Below, in pieces: positions 1 to 9,800 of a stretch of DNA of 64,000 nt (within the stretch, counting starts at the first letter, position 1; each line of letters begins with the position of its first letter). The stretch is from positions 2,459,501 to 2,523,500 of the forward strand of contig NZ_AZUN01000001.1 in the NCBI RefSeq assembly GCF_000527095.1, in the 5' to 3' direction. The stretch is from Methylomicrobium lacus LW14. GTDB lineage: Bacteria > Pseudomonadota > Gammaproteobacteria > Methylococcales > Methylomonadaceae. The notes under the pieces were generated by a model. That model did no database searches. It was not told the origin of the DNA and worked only from the letters and a program-made list of their open reading frames with translations. The translations under genes and the position numbers were made by a program.

Positions 1-1
1 A

Positions 2-568
2 ACCGCGATGTATCATGTGCTCGAAGCCCTGGTGCGCTGGCTTGCGCCGATCGTCAGCTATACCGCCGATGAAATCTGGCATTTCATGCCGGGCACCCGC
101 AGCGAATCGGTTTTCCTCGAAACCTGGTATACCGGATTGGCCCAACTCGACGCCGATGCCGCGATCAGCCGCGATACCTGGCAAAAGGTGATGGCGGTGC
201 GCACCGCGGTCAGCAAGGAACTCGAAAAAAGCCGCGCGAAAGGCGACATCGGCGCCTCCTTGAATGCGGAAGTCGAACTGTATTGCAACGAAGACTATTT
301 CGGCGTATTGAACCTCTTGGCCGGCGAACTGCAGTTTGTGCTGATCACCTCCGGCGCATCGGTGATCGCCGAACAGTTCTGCCCGGACGATGCGGCCCTG
401 ACCGACGTTGCGGGCGTCCGCGTCAAGGTGATCGTGTCGGAACAGCCCAAATGCGTGCGCTGCTGGCATCAGCGTTATGATGTCGGCGAACATGCGGATC
501 ATCCCGAACTATGCGGACGCTGCGTCGAAAACATTGCCGGCGACGGCGAAAACCGTCAATTCGCATGA
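2..568 (+). CDS. ileS: Isoleucyl-tRNA synthetase, C-terminal part (partial)
   Basis: The open frame enters from the left edge, so only about the last 189 codons are present. It reads as the end of a class I isoleucyl-tRNA synthetase, the cytoplasmic enzyme that charges tRNA-Ile: an anticodon-binding helical region with the typical SYTADEIW stretch, then the C-terminal zinc finger with cysteines in two CxxC pairs (CVRC and CGRC, 20 residues apart) close to the stop. The catalytic HIGH/KMSKS core lies outside the window. The stop overlaps the lspA start, the usual ileS-lspA order of proteobacteria. Confidence 0.95.
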   Translation, partial: TAMYHVLEALVRWLAPIVSYTADEIWHFMPGTRSESVFLETWYTGLAQLDADAAISRDTWQKVMAVRTAVSKELEKSRAKGDIGASLNAEVELYCNEDYFGVLNLLAGELQFVLITSGASVIAEQFCPDDAALTDVAGVRVKVIVSEQPKCVRCWHQRYDVGEHADHPELCGRCVENIAGDGENRQFA

Positions 569-1056
569 CCATGCCGATGTTGAAATGGCTTTGGTTAACC
601 CTGCTCGCGGTGCTGCTCGATCAGGGCAGCAAGTTGGCGGTCGATGCGACGATGCTTTTGTACGAATCGGTCCCGGTCATGCCGTATTTCAATCTGACCT
701 ATGTGCATAACCCCGGCGCGGCGTTCAGCTTTCTGAGCGAAGCCGGCGGCTGGCAGCGCTGGTTTTTTTCAGGACTGGCGCTGACGATCAGCGTGGCGAT
801 CACGATCTGGCTCGCCAAACTGCAAAAGCATGAGCATTTGCTCGGGGCCTCATTGGCGCTGGTCCTCGGCGGCGCGGTCGGCAATCTGATCGACCGGGTG
901 GCCTACGGTTATGTGATCGACTTTATCGACGTGTATTACGGCAGCTCGCATTTCCCGGCGTTCAATATCGCCGACGCGGCGATCAATCTGGGCGTGTTTC
1001 TGATGCTGGCCGAATCGTTCGGCTGGTTTGGCTCTACCAAAAAAGAACAAGGCTAA
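565..1056 (+). CDS. lspA: Lipoprotein signal peptidase (signal peptidase II)
   Basis: Inner-membrane aspartyl protease that removes the signal peptide from diacylated prolipoproteins. The 163-residue product has four hydrophobic segments and the family motifs in order: LDQGSK near the N-terminus, HNPGAAFSF, GGAVGNLIDR, then VIDFID and FNIADAAIN, which carry the two catalytic aspartates. The ATG at 565 overlaps the ileS stop (ATGA), implying translational coupling; a longer in-frame start at 511 would add a basic, non-conserved extension inside ileS. It supplies the step before Lnt (1737-3311) and LolB, which are also encoded in this window. Confidence 0.96.
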   Translation: MTMPMLKWLWLTLLAVLLDQGSKLAVDATMLLYESVPVMPYFNLTYVHNPGAAFSFLSEAGGWQRWFFSGLALTISVAITIWLAKLQKHEHLLGASLALVLGGAVGNLIDRVAYGYVIDFIDVYYGSSHFPAFNIADAAINLGVFLMLAESFGWFGSTKKEQG

Positions 1057-1096
1057 AACTTGCCTTAAAATCAGGCACGTCGCCGGGATACAATCA

Positions 1097-1627
1097 TCAG
1101 TCAATATCGCTGGTGGGATTGCCGATATACTCGACTTTGACCTTGGCCATCCCGCGAATGCCTATCTGTCTGGCGGCGGCTTTCGATAAATCGATCAGCC
1201 GCCCCTTCTTGAAAGGGCCTCGGTCATTGACCACCACATCAACCGAACGGCCGTTATGCAGATTGGTCACCCTGACCTTGCAGGGTAACGGCAGTGTTTT
1301 ATGCGCAGCGGTCAGATTTTGCGGCCTGAACCGCGTTCCCATCGAAGTGGTGTTCCCCGACTCAGAGCCATACCAGGACGCAATGCCGAACTCCCTGTAA
1401 CCCGCCGCCGAAGCCATCGGATAATAGGTGTGGCCCCGAACCTGATAGGGCCGATTATAGGCCGCCTTGTGCCGGTAATTTTCGGCGTGCTGGACTCTGC
1501 TTGGTTGATACAGTCCCGGTGATACGGCCGGCTTGGTCGCGCAGCCGCTGAACAGCGCCGCACTCAACACGGCGCCGAAGAGTACCGCCTTCTTTTGATA
1601 CCCATGCAAATCAGTGACCATCGGCAT
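1097..1627 (-). CDS. rlpA: RlpA-family septal ring lytic transglycosylase, short lipoprotein form
   Basis: Predicted outer-membrane lipoprotein: a short signal sequence ends in a lipobox (LFSGC), followed by a double-psi beta-barrel domain with the RlpA signatures GIASWYG, AAHKTLPL and VNDRGPF. RlpA proteins of this family cleave denuded glycan strands at the septum. The protein is about 177 residues and stops right after the catalytic barrel; the peptidoglycan-binding SPOR domain of E. coli RlpA is absent. I chose the ATG at 1627 (another is at 1621) because the open frame only extends further to a TTG with no advantage. It lies 110 bp downstream of lnt on the same strand. Confidence 0.85.
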   Translation of the reverse strand: MPMVTDLHGYQKKAVLFGAVLSAALFSGCATKPAVSPGLYQPSRVQHAENYRHKAAYNRPYQVRGHTYYPMASAAGYREFGIASWYGSESGNTTSMGTRFRPQNLTAAHKTLPLPCKVRVTNLHNGRSVDVVVNDRGPFKKGRLIDLSKAAARQIGIRGMAKVKVEYIGNPTSDID

Positions 1628-1736
1628 AGCTCGGCAACCCCGCAGCAAAACGATAAAACCGCAATAAAAAAGAGGTCTTAATATTTTTCCGATTATACAA
1701 ACAAACGCCGCCTAACGGCTTAAATTTGCTCTTGAA

Positions 1737-3311
1737 TTAAGGTTTTCCTTCGCAACGTCTCGCTTTGCCAAGACATGCGCCGATGGCCTGCGTATTGCCT
1801 TCGATCAACACCCCCAGCAACAGCGCCAGCATAAACAGTGCGATCGGCGCATCCCCGCCTAGCCGCGCAAACGGCGTCAGGCCGGCCATCGGCTGTATTA
1901 CGCCGGTCAACGTGGCCGCGGTGAACAACGGCGCCTGACCGATCACCCTCCCCTCGGGCGAAATGATCGCGGTCGCGCCGGTGTTGGTCGAGCGCAACAG
2001 ATAACGCCCCGCTTCCAAGGCGCGCATCCTGGCGATCTGCAAATGCTGATGCGGTTCGATCGAGTCGCCGAACCAGGCGTCATTGGTCGCATTGACTAGG
2101 TACGCCGCCTCCGGCAATCCGCGCAGCGCATTCTCCGCAAACGCATCCTCATAACAGATGGAGGTGCTGAAACGGTAGCCGCCCGCGCTGAGCAAAGGCT
2201 GGTCCGGCCTGCCCGGCGTAAAGTGGCTCAGGCGCATGTTGAAATGCGCCAGAATCCAGCCCGATACCGGCTGCCACGGCATGTATTCACCGAAAGGCAG
2301 CAGATGCACCTTGCGGTACATCCCGGCTTCCCTGCCCAGCGTAATGACCGAATTGTATTTTTCCCCTTCGGCGTTGCCGTAGGACGGCACGCTGACGATC
2401 AAATCGCTCTGGTGCGCTTTCGCGGCCTGACCCAACGGCATCAGGAAAGCCTCGTACACATCGGACAGATACGCCGGCACCGCCGATTCCGGCCAGACGA
2501 TCACCTGGGAATCCCAATGCGCCTCGGTCATCTGGATATATTGCAGGATCGTGCCGACCCGGGTTTCGGGCAGCCATTTTTTGTCCTGCGCAACATTGCC
2601 CTGAATCAGGGCGGCTTTGATCGGCTCGCCGATCGGCTGCGTCCATGCCGCCGTTCTTAACCAGCCGCCGGCGATCCATACGCCAGCCATACAGGCCCAA
2701 AGCCATAGCGAGGATTTGGGCCGGCTTGCAATGCCGATCAGCATTGCGGCCGAAAGCACCGCGAGCAAGCCGGTGCCGTAGCCGCCGATGACAGGAATAT
2801 AGCCGGCCAGCGGCGTATCCAGTTGCGAATAGGCGATTTGCAGCCAGGGAAAGCCTTGCAGTACGATGCGGCCGCGCAGGTACTCGACCAAGACCCACAG
2901 CAGCGGAAATAAAAGCAGACGGCTGGATCGTTTATATGGCAACTGGGTCGCGAGATACACCGCAAGCGCGGGAAACAGCGCCCAAAAGCCGACGAATAGG
3001 CCGGCAATCAACAGTGAACCCAGCAAACCGCCGCCGCCATAGTCATGCACACTGACATAGACCCAGGAAACGCCGAAACCGAACTGGCCCAGGCCGAATA
3101 AATAGCCGCTGAGGGCGGCGCGCTTCGGGCTTAAGACTATGGCCGTAAAAAACAGGTAGGCCAGCGCGGGGAAGGCGGCATAGGAGAAGTTGAAAGGCGC
3201 AAACGCCAGGGTATAGACGGCCCCGGCAACGAGCGAGGTAACGTCCCCAAACAGGTTGCGGGAAGCATTGCAGTTTTCTCGAATAAGTCTCAAGGCAGGG
3301 AGTGAACGCAA
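1737..3311 (-). CDS. lnt: Apolipoprotein N-acyltransferase
   Basis: Inner-membrane enzyme adding the third acyl chain to the N-terminal cysteine of lipoproteins, the last maturation step after Lgt and LspA. The first ~220 residues hold several membrane segments; the rest is a periplasmic nitrilase-type domain with the Glu-Lys-Cys triad visible at E275 (WPESAVP), K334 (RKVHLLPFGEYMP) and C386 (SICYED). Length 524 is normal. No ATG exists near the N-terminus: the frame opens with TTG at 3311, with another TTG at 3293, and neither has a clear ribosome-binding site, so the start is uncertain by several codons. Confidence 0.93.
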   Translation of the reverse strand: MRSLPALRLIRENCNASRNLFGDVTSLVAGAVYTLAFAPFNFSYAAFPALAYLFFTAIVLSPKRAALSGYLFGLGQFGFGVSWVYVSVHDYGGGGLLGSLLIAGLFVGFWALFPALAVYLATQLPYKRSSRLLLFPLLWVLVEYLRGRIVLQGFPWLQIAYSQLDTPLAGYIPVIGGYGTGLLAVLSAAMLIGIASRPKSSLWLWACMAGVWIAGGWLRTAAWTQPIGEPIKAALIQGNVAQDKKWLPETRVGTILQYIQMTEAHWDSQVIVWPESAVPAYLSDVYEAFLMPLGQAAKAHQSDLIVSVPSYGNAEGEKYNSVITLGREAGMYRKVHLLPFGEYMPWQPVSGWILAHFNMRLSHFTPGRPDQPLLSAGGYRFSTSICYEDAFAENALRGLPEAAYLVNATNDAWFGDSIEPHQHLQIARMRALEAGRYLLRSTNTGATAIISPEGRVIGQAPLFTAATLTGVIQPMAGLTPFARLGGDAPIALFMLALLLGVLIEGNTQAIGACLGKARRCEGKP

Positions 3312-3421
3312 TAAGATCAGGCAATCAGCCGAATTGAGCGCGTATTTTAGCGGAAGCCGGATTAAAATTCAGAGAAACATCAAGGCGCTTATCCCTAAAG
3401 CGTTCCTCACTCCGGTTGATT

Positions 3422-4756
3422 TTACGGCTTCCGCAGCGTCGAATGAATCAGGTCATCCAAGCTCTGCCCATCCAGAACAGCCAGCGCCGCGTTCTCGATA
3501 TGAATCGCCAAATCCAGCACGCTTTCGGCGATTCCGGGACTCATCATGGTCATCGCTTGTCCGTCAAACTCACGCAGACAAACGTAAATCTCCTTCAGGG
3601 CGATCGTTTCGATCGCCCTGGCAGGAAGATAGGCATTCGGCTCGGACTGGATCGCGATCACGAATCCCGATTTTTCGAGACCCTGCACCATGTGCTGGAC
3701 CGCTTCCCAAGGCAACTCGACCGCCTCCGCCAAGGCATGCAAGGTCCACGGCGCCTTGCCCTCATAATACGCCTTGCCGATCAGATACATGATCAGGAAA
3801 CCGAGATACTCCTGCTGACGATGAGTCAGATCCGGTTTTTTGTTTTTGTGCAGCAGATAGCGCGGGTGCTGGTGCAGAAATGAAATCACGCCTCCCAGCA
3901 GCACGATCAGCCAACTGACATAGAGCCAGATCATCGACAAGAGAATGATCGCGAAACTCGAATAGATCGCGTTATAACTGACCGACTTCGCGACGAAGAT
4001 GCCGAACAGCCAGCCGACCATTTTCCAGGTCAGTCCGGCCGCGATACCGCCGGCCAGCGCGGAACGGAAGTTGACTCGGGTATTCGGCATGAAGATATAG
4101 AGAAAGGTCAACGCCGCGATGATCAACAGATAAGGCAGAATCAGCCCGGCCAGATAATAGGCGCTGCCGAAAGGCTCTTGCGCGATCAGCTTTTGCACGA
4201 AGGCGGTATTGGCCATCGATGCCATCACGCCGAACGCGGAAACGACCAGGACCGGCCCGACCAGCAACATGCTCAGGTAGTCGCTGCTGCGGCGAATCCA
4301 GTTTCTCGGCATCTCGACGCGCCAAATCCGGTTGAAGCATTCCTCGATGATTTTCAACAGCGCAACCACCGAATACAGCAATACCACCAAACCGGCCGCG
4401 CCCAGCACGCCGATATGGATGTTTTCAACATAACCGATGATCTGTCCGGCCATCTCCACGCCTTTGCTGCCGAGCGGCTCAAGTAGGCCCAGCAGCAACG
4501 GCATCAGCTGGTTATGCACGCCGAACGCCTTCAGCATCGAAAAACTGACCGCCAGCAGCGGCGCCAGCGACAACAACGTCGTATAGACCAATCCCATCGC
4601 CCGGTAGCGCAAGTCGCCATCGGTCGCTTCCCGCATCAATATCAGCACGCCGCGCAGTAATGCGGCGATCGTTTGGGAAAAATCGGAACGAGGTTCGCCA
4701 TTTTCCCGCCAAATTTCAGTCGTCAGGTAATGTTTGATCGCATCGAAGTTCGGCAT
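3422..4756 (-). CDS. YihY/BrkB-family inner membrane protein
   Basis: Polytopic membrane protein of the YihY family (once misnamed ribonuclease BN); molecular function is not established. The first ~300 residues contain about six hydrophobic segments with the family-typical stretch YRAMGLVYTTLLSLAPLLA near residue 60. The final ~140 residues are soluble and look like a winged-helix-type regulatory extension found in longer members. Length 444. The ATG at 4756 has AAGGAG about 10 nt upstream. It stands alone, divergent from tamA across a 315-bp gap. Confidence 0.85.
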   Translation of the reverse strand: MPNFDAIKHYLTTEIWRENGEPRSDFSQTIAALLRGVLILMREATDGDLRYRAMGLVYTTLLSLAPLLAVSFSMLKAFGVHNQLMPLLLGLLEPLGSKGVEMAGQIIGYVENIHIGVLGAAGLVVLLYSVVALLKIIEECFNRIWRVEMPRNWIRRSSDYLSMLLVGPVLVVSAFGVMASMANTAFVQKLIAQEPFGSAYYLAGLILPYLLIIAALTFLYIFMPNTRVNFRSALAGGIAAGLTWKMVGWLFGIFVAKSVSYNAIYSSFAIILLSMIWLYVSWLIVLLGGVISFLHQHPRYLLHKNKKPDLTHRQQEYLGFLIMYLIGKAYYEGKAPWTLHALAEAVELPWEAVQHMVQGLEKSGFVIAIQSEPNAYLPARAIETIALKEIYVCLREFDGQAMTMMSPGIAESVLDLAIHIENAALAVLDGQSLDDLIHSTLRKP

Positions 4757-5071
4757 CGCCAGGGGCTCCTTATCGGCAAGCTGAAAAAATACCGTACCAG
4801 ACTCGATAGTAATGGCCGGCAGGCCTTTTTAAAAGCAAAAGTTCGGATTTTTAGCCGTTTTCGTTGTATCCGGGATAGCATGCCGAAGCACAAGGCATTT
4901 GAAACGTGATAGGATGAAACCGGATATTATTTTTGGAAGTCGAAGAACTATTACCCGTCCGGTCAATCGGGGACGCTCGAGCCGTTTTTCCCGGCCTGCC
5001 TTATTTTCCGTCACCCGCCTCCGATTCGCTACCGAAACGTCTGTCAGCAAACTTTCGGGTGCTTCGCGCTT
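4757..5071. other. Divergent intergenic region yihY-like / tamA
   Basis: A 315-bp gap between two divergent genes, so both promoters should lie here. I could not pick out a convincing -35/-10 pair on either strand. The only structure I see is a small inverted repeat, ATGCC / GGCAT, at 4880-4898 with a 9-nt loop. No small ORF with good support is present. Confidence 0.5.
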
Positions 5072-6883
5072 ATGAGTATCACCAGATGCCCGACTAAATA
5101 CCCGATCCTGGCCACGTTGCTGATCCTCGGCGGACTGTTTCCTGCACAGGCGTCGGACTCCGGCATTTCCGGCCTGTTACGCCGCGCCCTTCCGTTTGGC
5201 GTGACCGGATCGGCCAAACCGGCCATCAAGATTTCCGGCATCACAGGCCCCTTGCATGACAATGTCCGCGCCTTTCTGAGCCTGATCAAGGAGCCTTGCG
5301 GCGCTCCCCGCTGGCGGGTCGAACGCTTATTCGAGCAGGCCGATAAGGAAATCGGCAAGGCGCTGCGCGCACTCGGCCATTATCATCCGGCCGTCAAAAA
5401 ACATCTTGCCTTCGACGCCGCCTGCTGGCGTGCGGATTTTGAGATTCATCCGGGGACGCCGGTGACCGTAGCGGCACTCGACATCCGCGTTTCGGGAGAA
5501 GCGGAATCGGACCCGGCGTTTGCCCGGTTGCTAAAAAAAATTCCCCTGAAGATCGGCCAGGTTCTGGATCACGGACGCTACGAAGCCTTCAAAAAAAGCC
5601 TGCAATCACTGGCGCAGGAACGCGGCTATTTCGATGCCAAATTCGAAAAAAGCGCGATTCAAGTCGATACCGAACGCAACAGCGCGGTGATCGTACTGGC
5701 CTATGCCTCCGGTCGCCGGTATGCGTTTGGCGAATTGACTATCGAACAGGACATTCTGAAACCGGAGTTTGTCCAGCGCTTCATCCCGTTCACGGAGGGC
5801 GAACCCTATTCGAGCCGCAAACTGGCCGACACTTACAATAATTTGAGCCTCGGCGGTTATTTCAGCAGCCTGGAAATCAAGCCTGCCATTGAAGATGCTC
5901 TCGGCTTGAAAGTGCCGATCGCTATAGCGCTGCAGCCGCAGAAAAAGCACCGCTATGAAGTCGGCATCGGCTACGATACCAATTACGGCCCCTTGTTCAG
6001 TCTGGCCTATACGAATCGAAGAGTGAACCGCCGCGGCCATACGCTGAACGCTGAACTGGCCGTTTCGCCGGTTTTATCCACGCTGGAAAGCCGCTACAAC
6101 ATCCCGCTGCAAAATCCGACGACCGATTTTTTCAGCTTCGGCGCGGGCTTTAAACATGAAGAACCCGACACGTTTACCTCAGACCAGTTCAAACTGTCCC
6201 TGCAAAGGCAACACATCTCAAGCAGCGGCTGGAAGCTAAACAACTCTCTGGATTATATTTATGAAGCCTACCGTTCCGCCGATGTCGACAACAGCTCGCG
6301 GCTGCTGGTCCCGGGCCTTCGTCTGCAATACACGCAGAGCAATTCGCAGGTCAGGGAAACCCGGGGCTATCAATTGAATGTCTCTCTCGCCGGCGCGCAT
6401 GATTCCGTGATATCCGATGTCAGCTTTCTGCAGGCCGGTGCCGGCGGCAAGTGGGTTGCCGGCGTGCCCTGGTCGGGCCGCTTCATCACCCGCGGCGAGT
6501 TCGGCGCTACCCTGGTCAGCGATTTCGACAAGCTGCCGGCAAGCTACCGCTATTATACCGGTGGCGCCCAATCGATCCGCGGCTACGAATACAAGGAACT
6601 CGGCCCCAAAAACGCGAAAGGCGAGGTCACCGGCGGCAAGATGCTGAGCATATTGAGTCTGGAATATGAACAATTCCTCGGCGAAAAATGGGGGGTAGCC
6701 GCTTTCATCGATGCCGGCGATGCCTATCACAGCTTCGGCACGTTCGATGCGAAGGTCGGCGCGGGGCTCGGCATCCGCTGGATATCGCCGGTCGGGCCGC
6801 TCAGGATCGATTTCGCCGTACCGTTGAATGAATCCGGCTCCTCCTTTCAGATCCATTTTGCGGCCGGAGCGCAATTATTATGA
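5072..6883 (+). CDS. tamA: Translocation and assembly module subunit TamA (Omp85 family)
   Basis: Outer-membrane barrel of the TAM complex, which with TamB helps assemble outer-membrane proteins and/or move phospholipids across the envelope. The 603-residue product starts with a signal peptide (cleavage plausible after FPAQA). Residues ~45-290 form the POTRA region and the last ~310 a surface-antigen-type beta-barrel with alternating aromatic strands and the conserved segment TGGAQSIRGYEYKELGP. Its stop overlaps the tamB start by ATGA. The ATG has only a weak ribosome-binding site, but the signal peptide directly after it supports the choice. Confidence 0.93.
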   Translation: MSITRCPTKYPILATLLILGGLFPAQASDSGISGLLRRALPFGVTGSAKPAIKISGITGPLHDNVRAFLSLIKEPCGAPRWRVERLFEQADKEIGKALRALGHYHPAVKKHLAFDAACWRADFEIHPGTPVTVAALDIRVSGEAESDPAFARLLKKIPLKIGQVLDHGRYEAFKKSLQSLAQERGYFDAKFEKSAIQVDTERNSAVIVLAYASGRRYAFGELTIEQDILKPEFVQRFIPFTEGEPYSSRKLADTYNNLSLGGYFSSLEIKPAIEDALGLKVPIAIALQPQKKHRYEVGIGYDTNYGPLFSLAYTNRRVNRRGHTLNAELAVSPVLSTLESRYNIPLQNPTTDFFSFGAGFKHEEPDTFTSDQFKLSLQRQHISSSGWKLNNSLDYIYEAYRSADVDNSSRLLVPGLRLQYTQSNSQVRETRGYQLNVSLAGAHDSVISDVSFLQAGAGGKWVAGVPWSGRFITRGEFGATLVSDFDKLPASYRYYTGGAQSIRGYEYKELGPKNAKGEVTGGKMLSILSLEYEQFLGEKWGVAAFIDAGDAYHSFGTFDAKVGAGLGIRWISPVGPLRIDFAVPLNESGSSFQIHFAAGAQLL

Positions 6884-9800
6884 AGTGCAGACTTCCCGGC
6901 GTGCGCTTCATCGCCGGACTGCTCGCCGCAGGCTTGTGCACTCCGGTGTTGCTGCTGATTTTACTCGCCAGCGAAGCGGGCAGCCGCTGGCTGATCAACA
7001 CACTGTTACTGGCGGCGGGCGGCGGCATTTCGGTGCAGCGGATCGACGGCACGCTGCTCGATCGATTGACGCTGACCCAGCTCAGCTACACCAGCGATAC
7101 CGAACGGGTCACGCTCGGAAAATTCGTTTTCGCCTGGCATCCGTCGCGCCTGTTCGCGGGCGAAGTGGCGGTCGACGCGATCGAAAGCGCCGATCTTGCG
7201 ATCGAGAGAGTCGCCGATTCTCCGCCTTCGGATCAGCAGGAGCCGTTTTCGCTGCCGCGCTTCCCTCTCGCGATTCACATCCAACAGGTCGATTTGCGCA
7301 GCGTCCGCTATCAAAATCGCGGCCAGAACATTACGATCGACCGCTTCCGCTTGAGCGCCTCCCTGCAAGACCAAGTGCTTACGCTGCGCGATGTGTCGCT
7401 CGCAATGCCCGAATTGACTGTCAAGGGCGACGCCGAACTCAGCGACAAACTGCCGATGTCCGGCCGGCTGAACTGGACGCTCAAGCGGCCGGAAATGCCG
7501 TCTATCGATGGCGATATCTTGGTGCAAGGCACGCTGAACGAACTGTCTCTGTCCGGCAGCATCGATGGCGCGCTTCGAATGACCCATCAGTCCCGTCTCG
7601 ATCTGAGTGGCGAGACGCCCGCGTTTACCGTATCGGGACGCTGGCAAAAATTGCAATGGCCGTTGACCGGCCCGGCGCAAGCCGAGGCCAAGGACGGCCG
7701 GCTGACTTTGACCGGTACGCCGGACGCTTACCGGATCGAAGTGATTTCGGAAATGGCGATCGAAAATGCCGCGCCGTTCGGTGCCAGTCTCAAGGGTTCC
7801 GGCAACACCGATTCGTTCAACCTCGATCAGCTTGCATTGAGTCCCCGACAAGGCAAGCTGATCGCCAGCGGCACGCTGTCTTGGCGAGGTGCATCGGCTT
7901 TTTCGCTGCGGCTCAACGCAACAAACCTGAATACCGGCGATTTTGTTGCCGGCGTGCCTGGCATGCTGAACCTACAAGCGTCCGCATCCGGAAATTTCGC
8001 CGAGAATAAACTCGCCGGCAGACTGGAGATTGAAACCCTCGACGGCAAACTGTTTGAGAGCACGATCCAAGGCGCCGGCAAACTGGCCTTCGCCGATCAG
8101 CGTCTCCAGATCGAGCGCTTGCTGCTGCAATCAGCCAATAATCGCTTGTCGGCCACCGGCATCCTGGCCGCGCAACGATCCAACCTCGATGTTGCGCTCG
8201 ACGCGCCGAACCTGCCCGCGGTCTGGCCAGGTCTTAACGGCTCGATCAATGGAGATATCAAGGTGCGCGGCGATTATCAGAGCCCCGCGATCAACGCCAA
8301 GTTGCAAGCTTCCGGGCTGCGTTACCGGGACTTGCGGCTCGACCGGCTCGACATGCACCTGGATTATGCCGAGACATTGGCCGCACGCTCGGCCGTCGAG
8401 CTCGATATCAAAGGCTTGCAGATCGCGGGGCAAGCGGTCGAAAAGTTCAACTTGCAAGGCGCCGGCTCCCTCGCCAATCATCATTTTCAGGCGGCCTTGA
8501 CCACCGATACCGCAAAAATCGACACGGCGCTGAGCGGCAGCCTCCGAAAACCCATCTGGAACGGCACACTGGCAAAATTGACGATCGAACATGATCGGCT
8601 GAAAACATGGCGGCTCGAGCATCCCTGGGACCTGCGCGCGGATTTCAGTCAGGATGACATCACCGTGAATCTGCCGAGAAACTGTCTGACCCATGCCGCT
8701 TCAAGATTCTGTCTTGCCCTAAACGGAGGTCTCAAACGCCGCTTGCAGGCCGAGGCTGAGGCCAACCACATCGACCTCGCCATGGCCGGTCCCTGGCTGC
8801 CCGAAAACATCGGCCTGACCGGTCAATTCGATGCGAAAACGTCCGCGCTCAAGGAGGGCGAACGCTGGACGGCCGATGCCGAGGCCTTCATACCGAAGGC
8901 TTCCTTGCAATTCAAACAAGAGAGGAGCGCCGAACTGAACCTGCCTCTGTCCGCAACGCGACTGAGTGCACGCTACCGGAATGACGGCCTCGCCGCCGAT
9001 TTACGTATCGGTCTGAGCGGCAGCGATTTTATCAGCGCCCAAGTGACGGCCTCGCCCGCGCCGGCGACCGACACATCGCGGTTGTCGGGCACGCTTCAGG
9101 CCTCGATCGCCGATCTGACGCCGGTCGATGCGCTGGTGCCGGAGATTCAAAACCTGAAAGGCCGGCTGACGGCCGAGCTGCATCTTGCCGGCGACACCGT
9201 GCGGCCTGATGTCAGCGGCCAGCTGCAACTCGGCAATGCCAGCCTGGACCTGCCCGCGACCGGCATTCGCCTTTCGCCTATCGAAGTCAAACTGCTAAGC
9301 CGCGCCGGACAAACCGGCCGCATCGAGCTGAACGGTCGCATCGGCTCCGGCAAGGGATCACTGCAACTTAGCGGCCACATCAACCTGGACCCAGCCGCAG
9401 GATTTCCGGCCGAAGTCGAAGTGAGCGGAAACGCCTTTGAAATCGCCAAACTGCCGGGAGCCGAAATCAGCATCTCTCCGCGCCTGACGGTCAAACAAGC
9501 CGATAACGCCGTACAGGCAGGCGGCGAAATCCCTATCGATAGAGCCGTCTTGAAACTGATCGAACCGCCCGAAAATGCGGTCGTACCGAGCGGCGATGAA
9601 GTGATCGTCGGCCAGGTTGCCGAAAGCGGGCAAAAAACGCCCGCGAACGTCCAGGCTGACCTTGGCATCGTCCTGAAAGATAATGTCCGTTTCTCGGGTT
9701 TCGGAATCGATACGAAACTGACCGGCAAACTGCGCTATACCGCCGCGTCCGGCACCCAACGCATGCAGGGCCGGGTGGCGATGAAGGAGGCCAAATACAA

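Noticed and set aside
6828..8009. 393-codon frame overlapping the start of tamB on the same strand
   Set aside because: Different frame inside tamB; Arg-rich with no domain, while tamB has strong family features.
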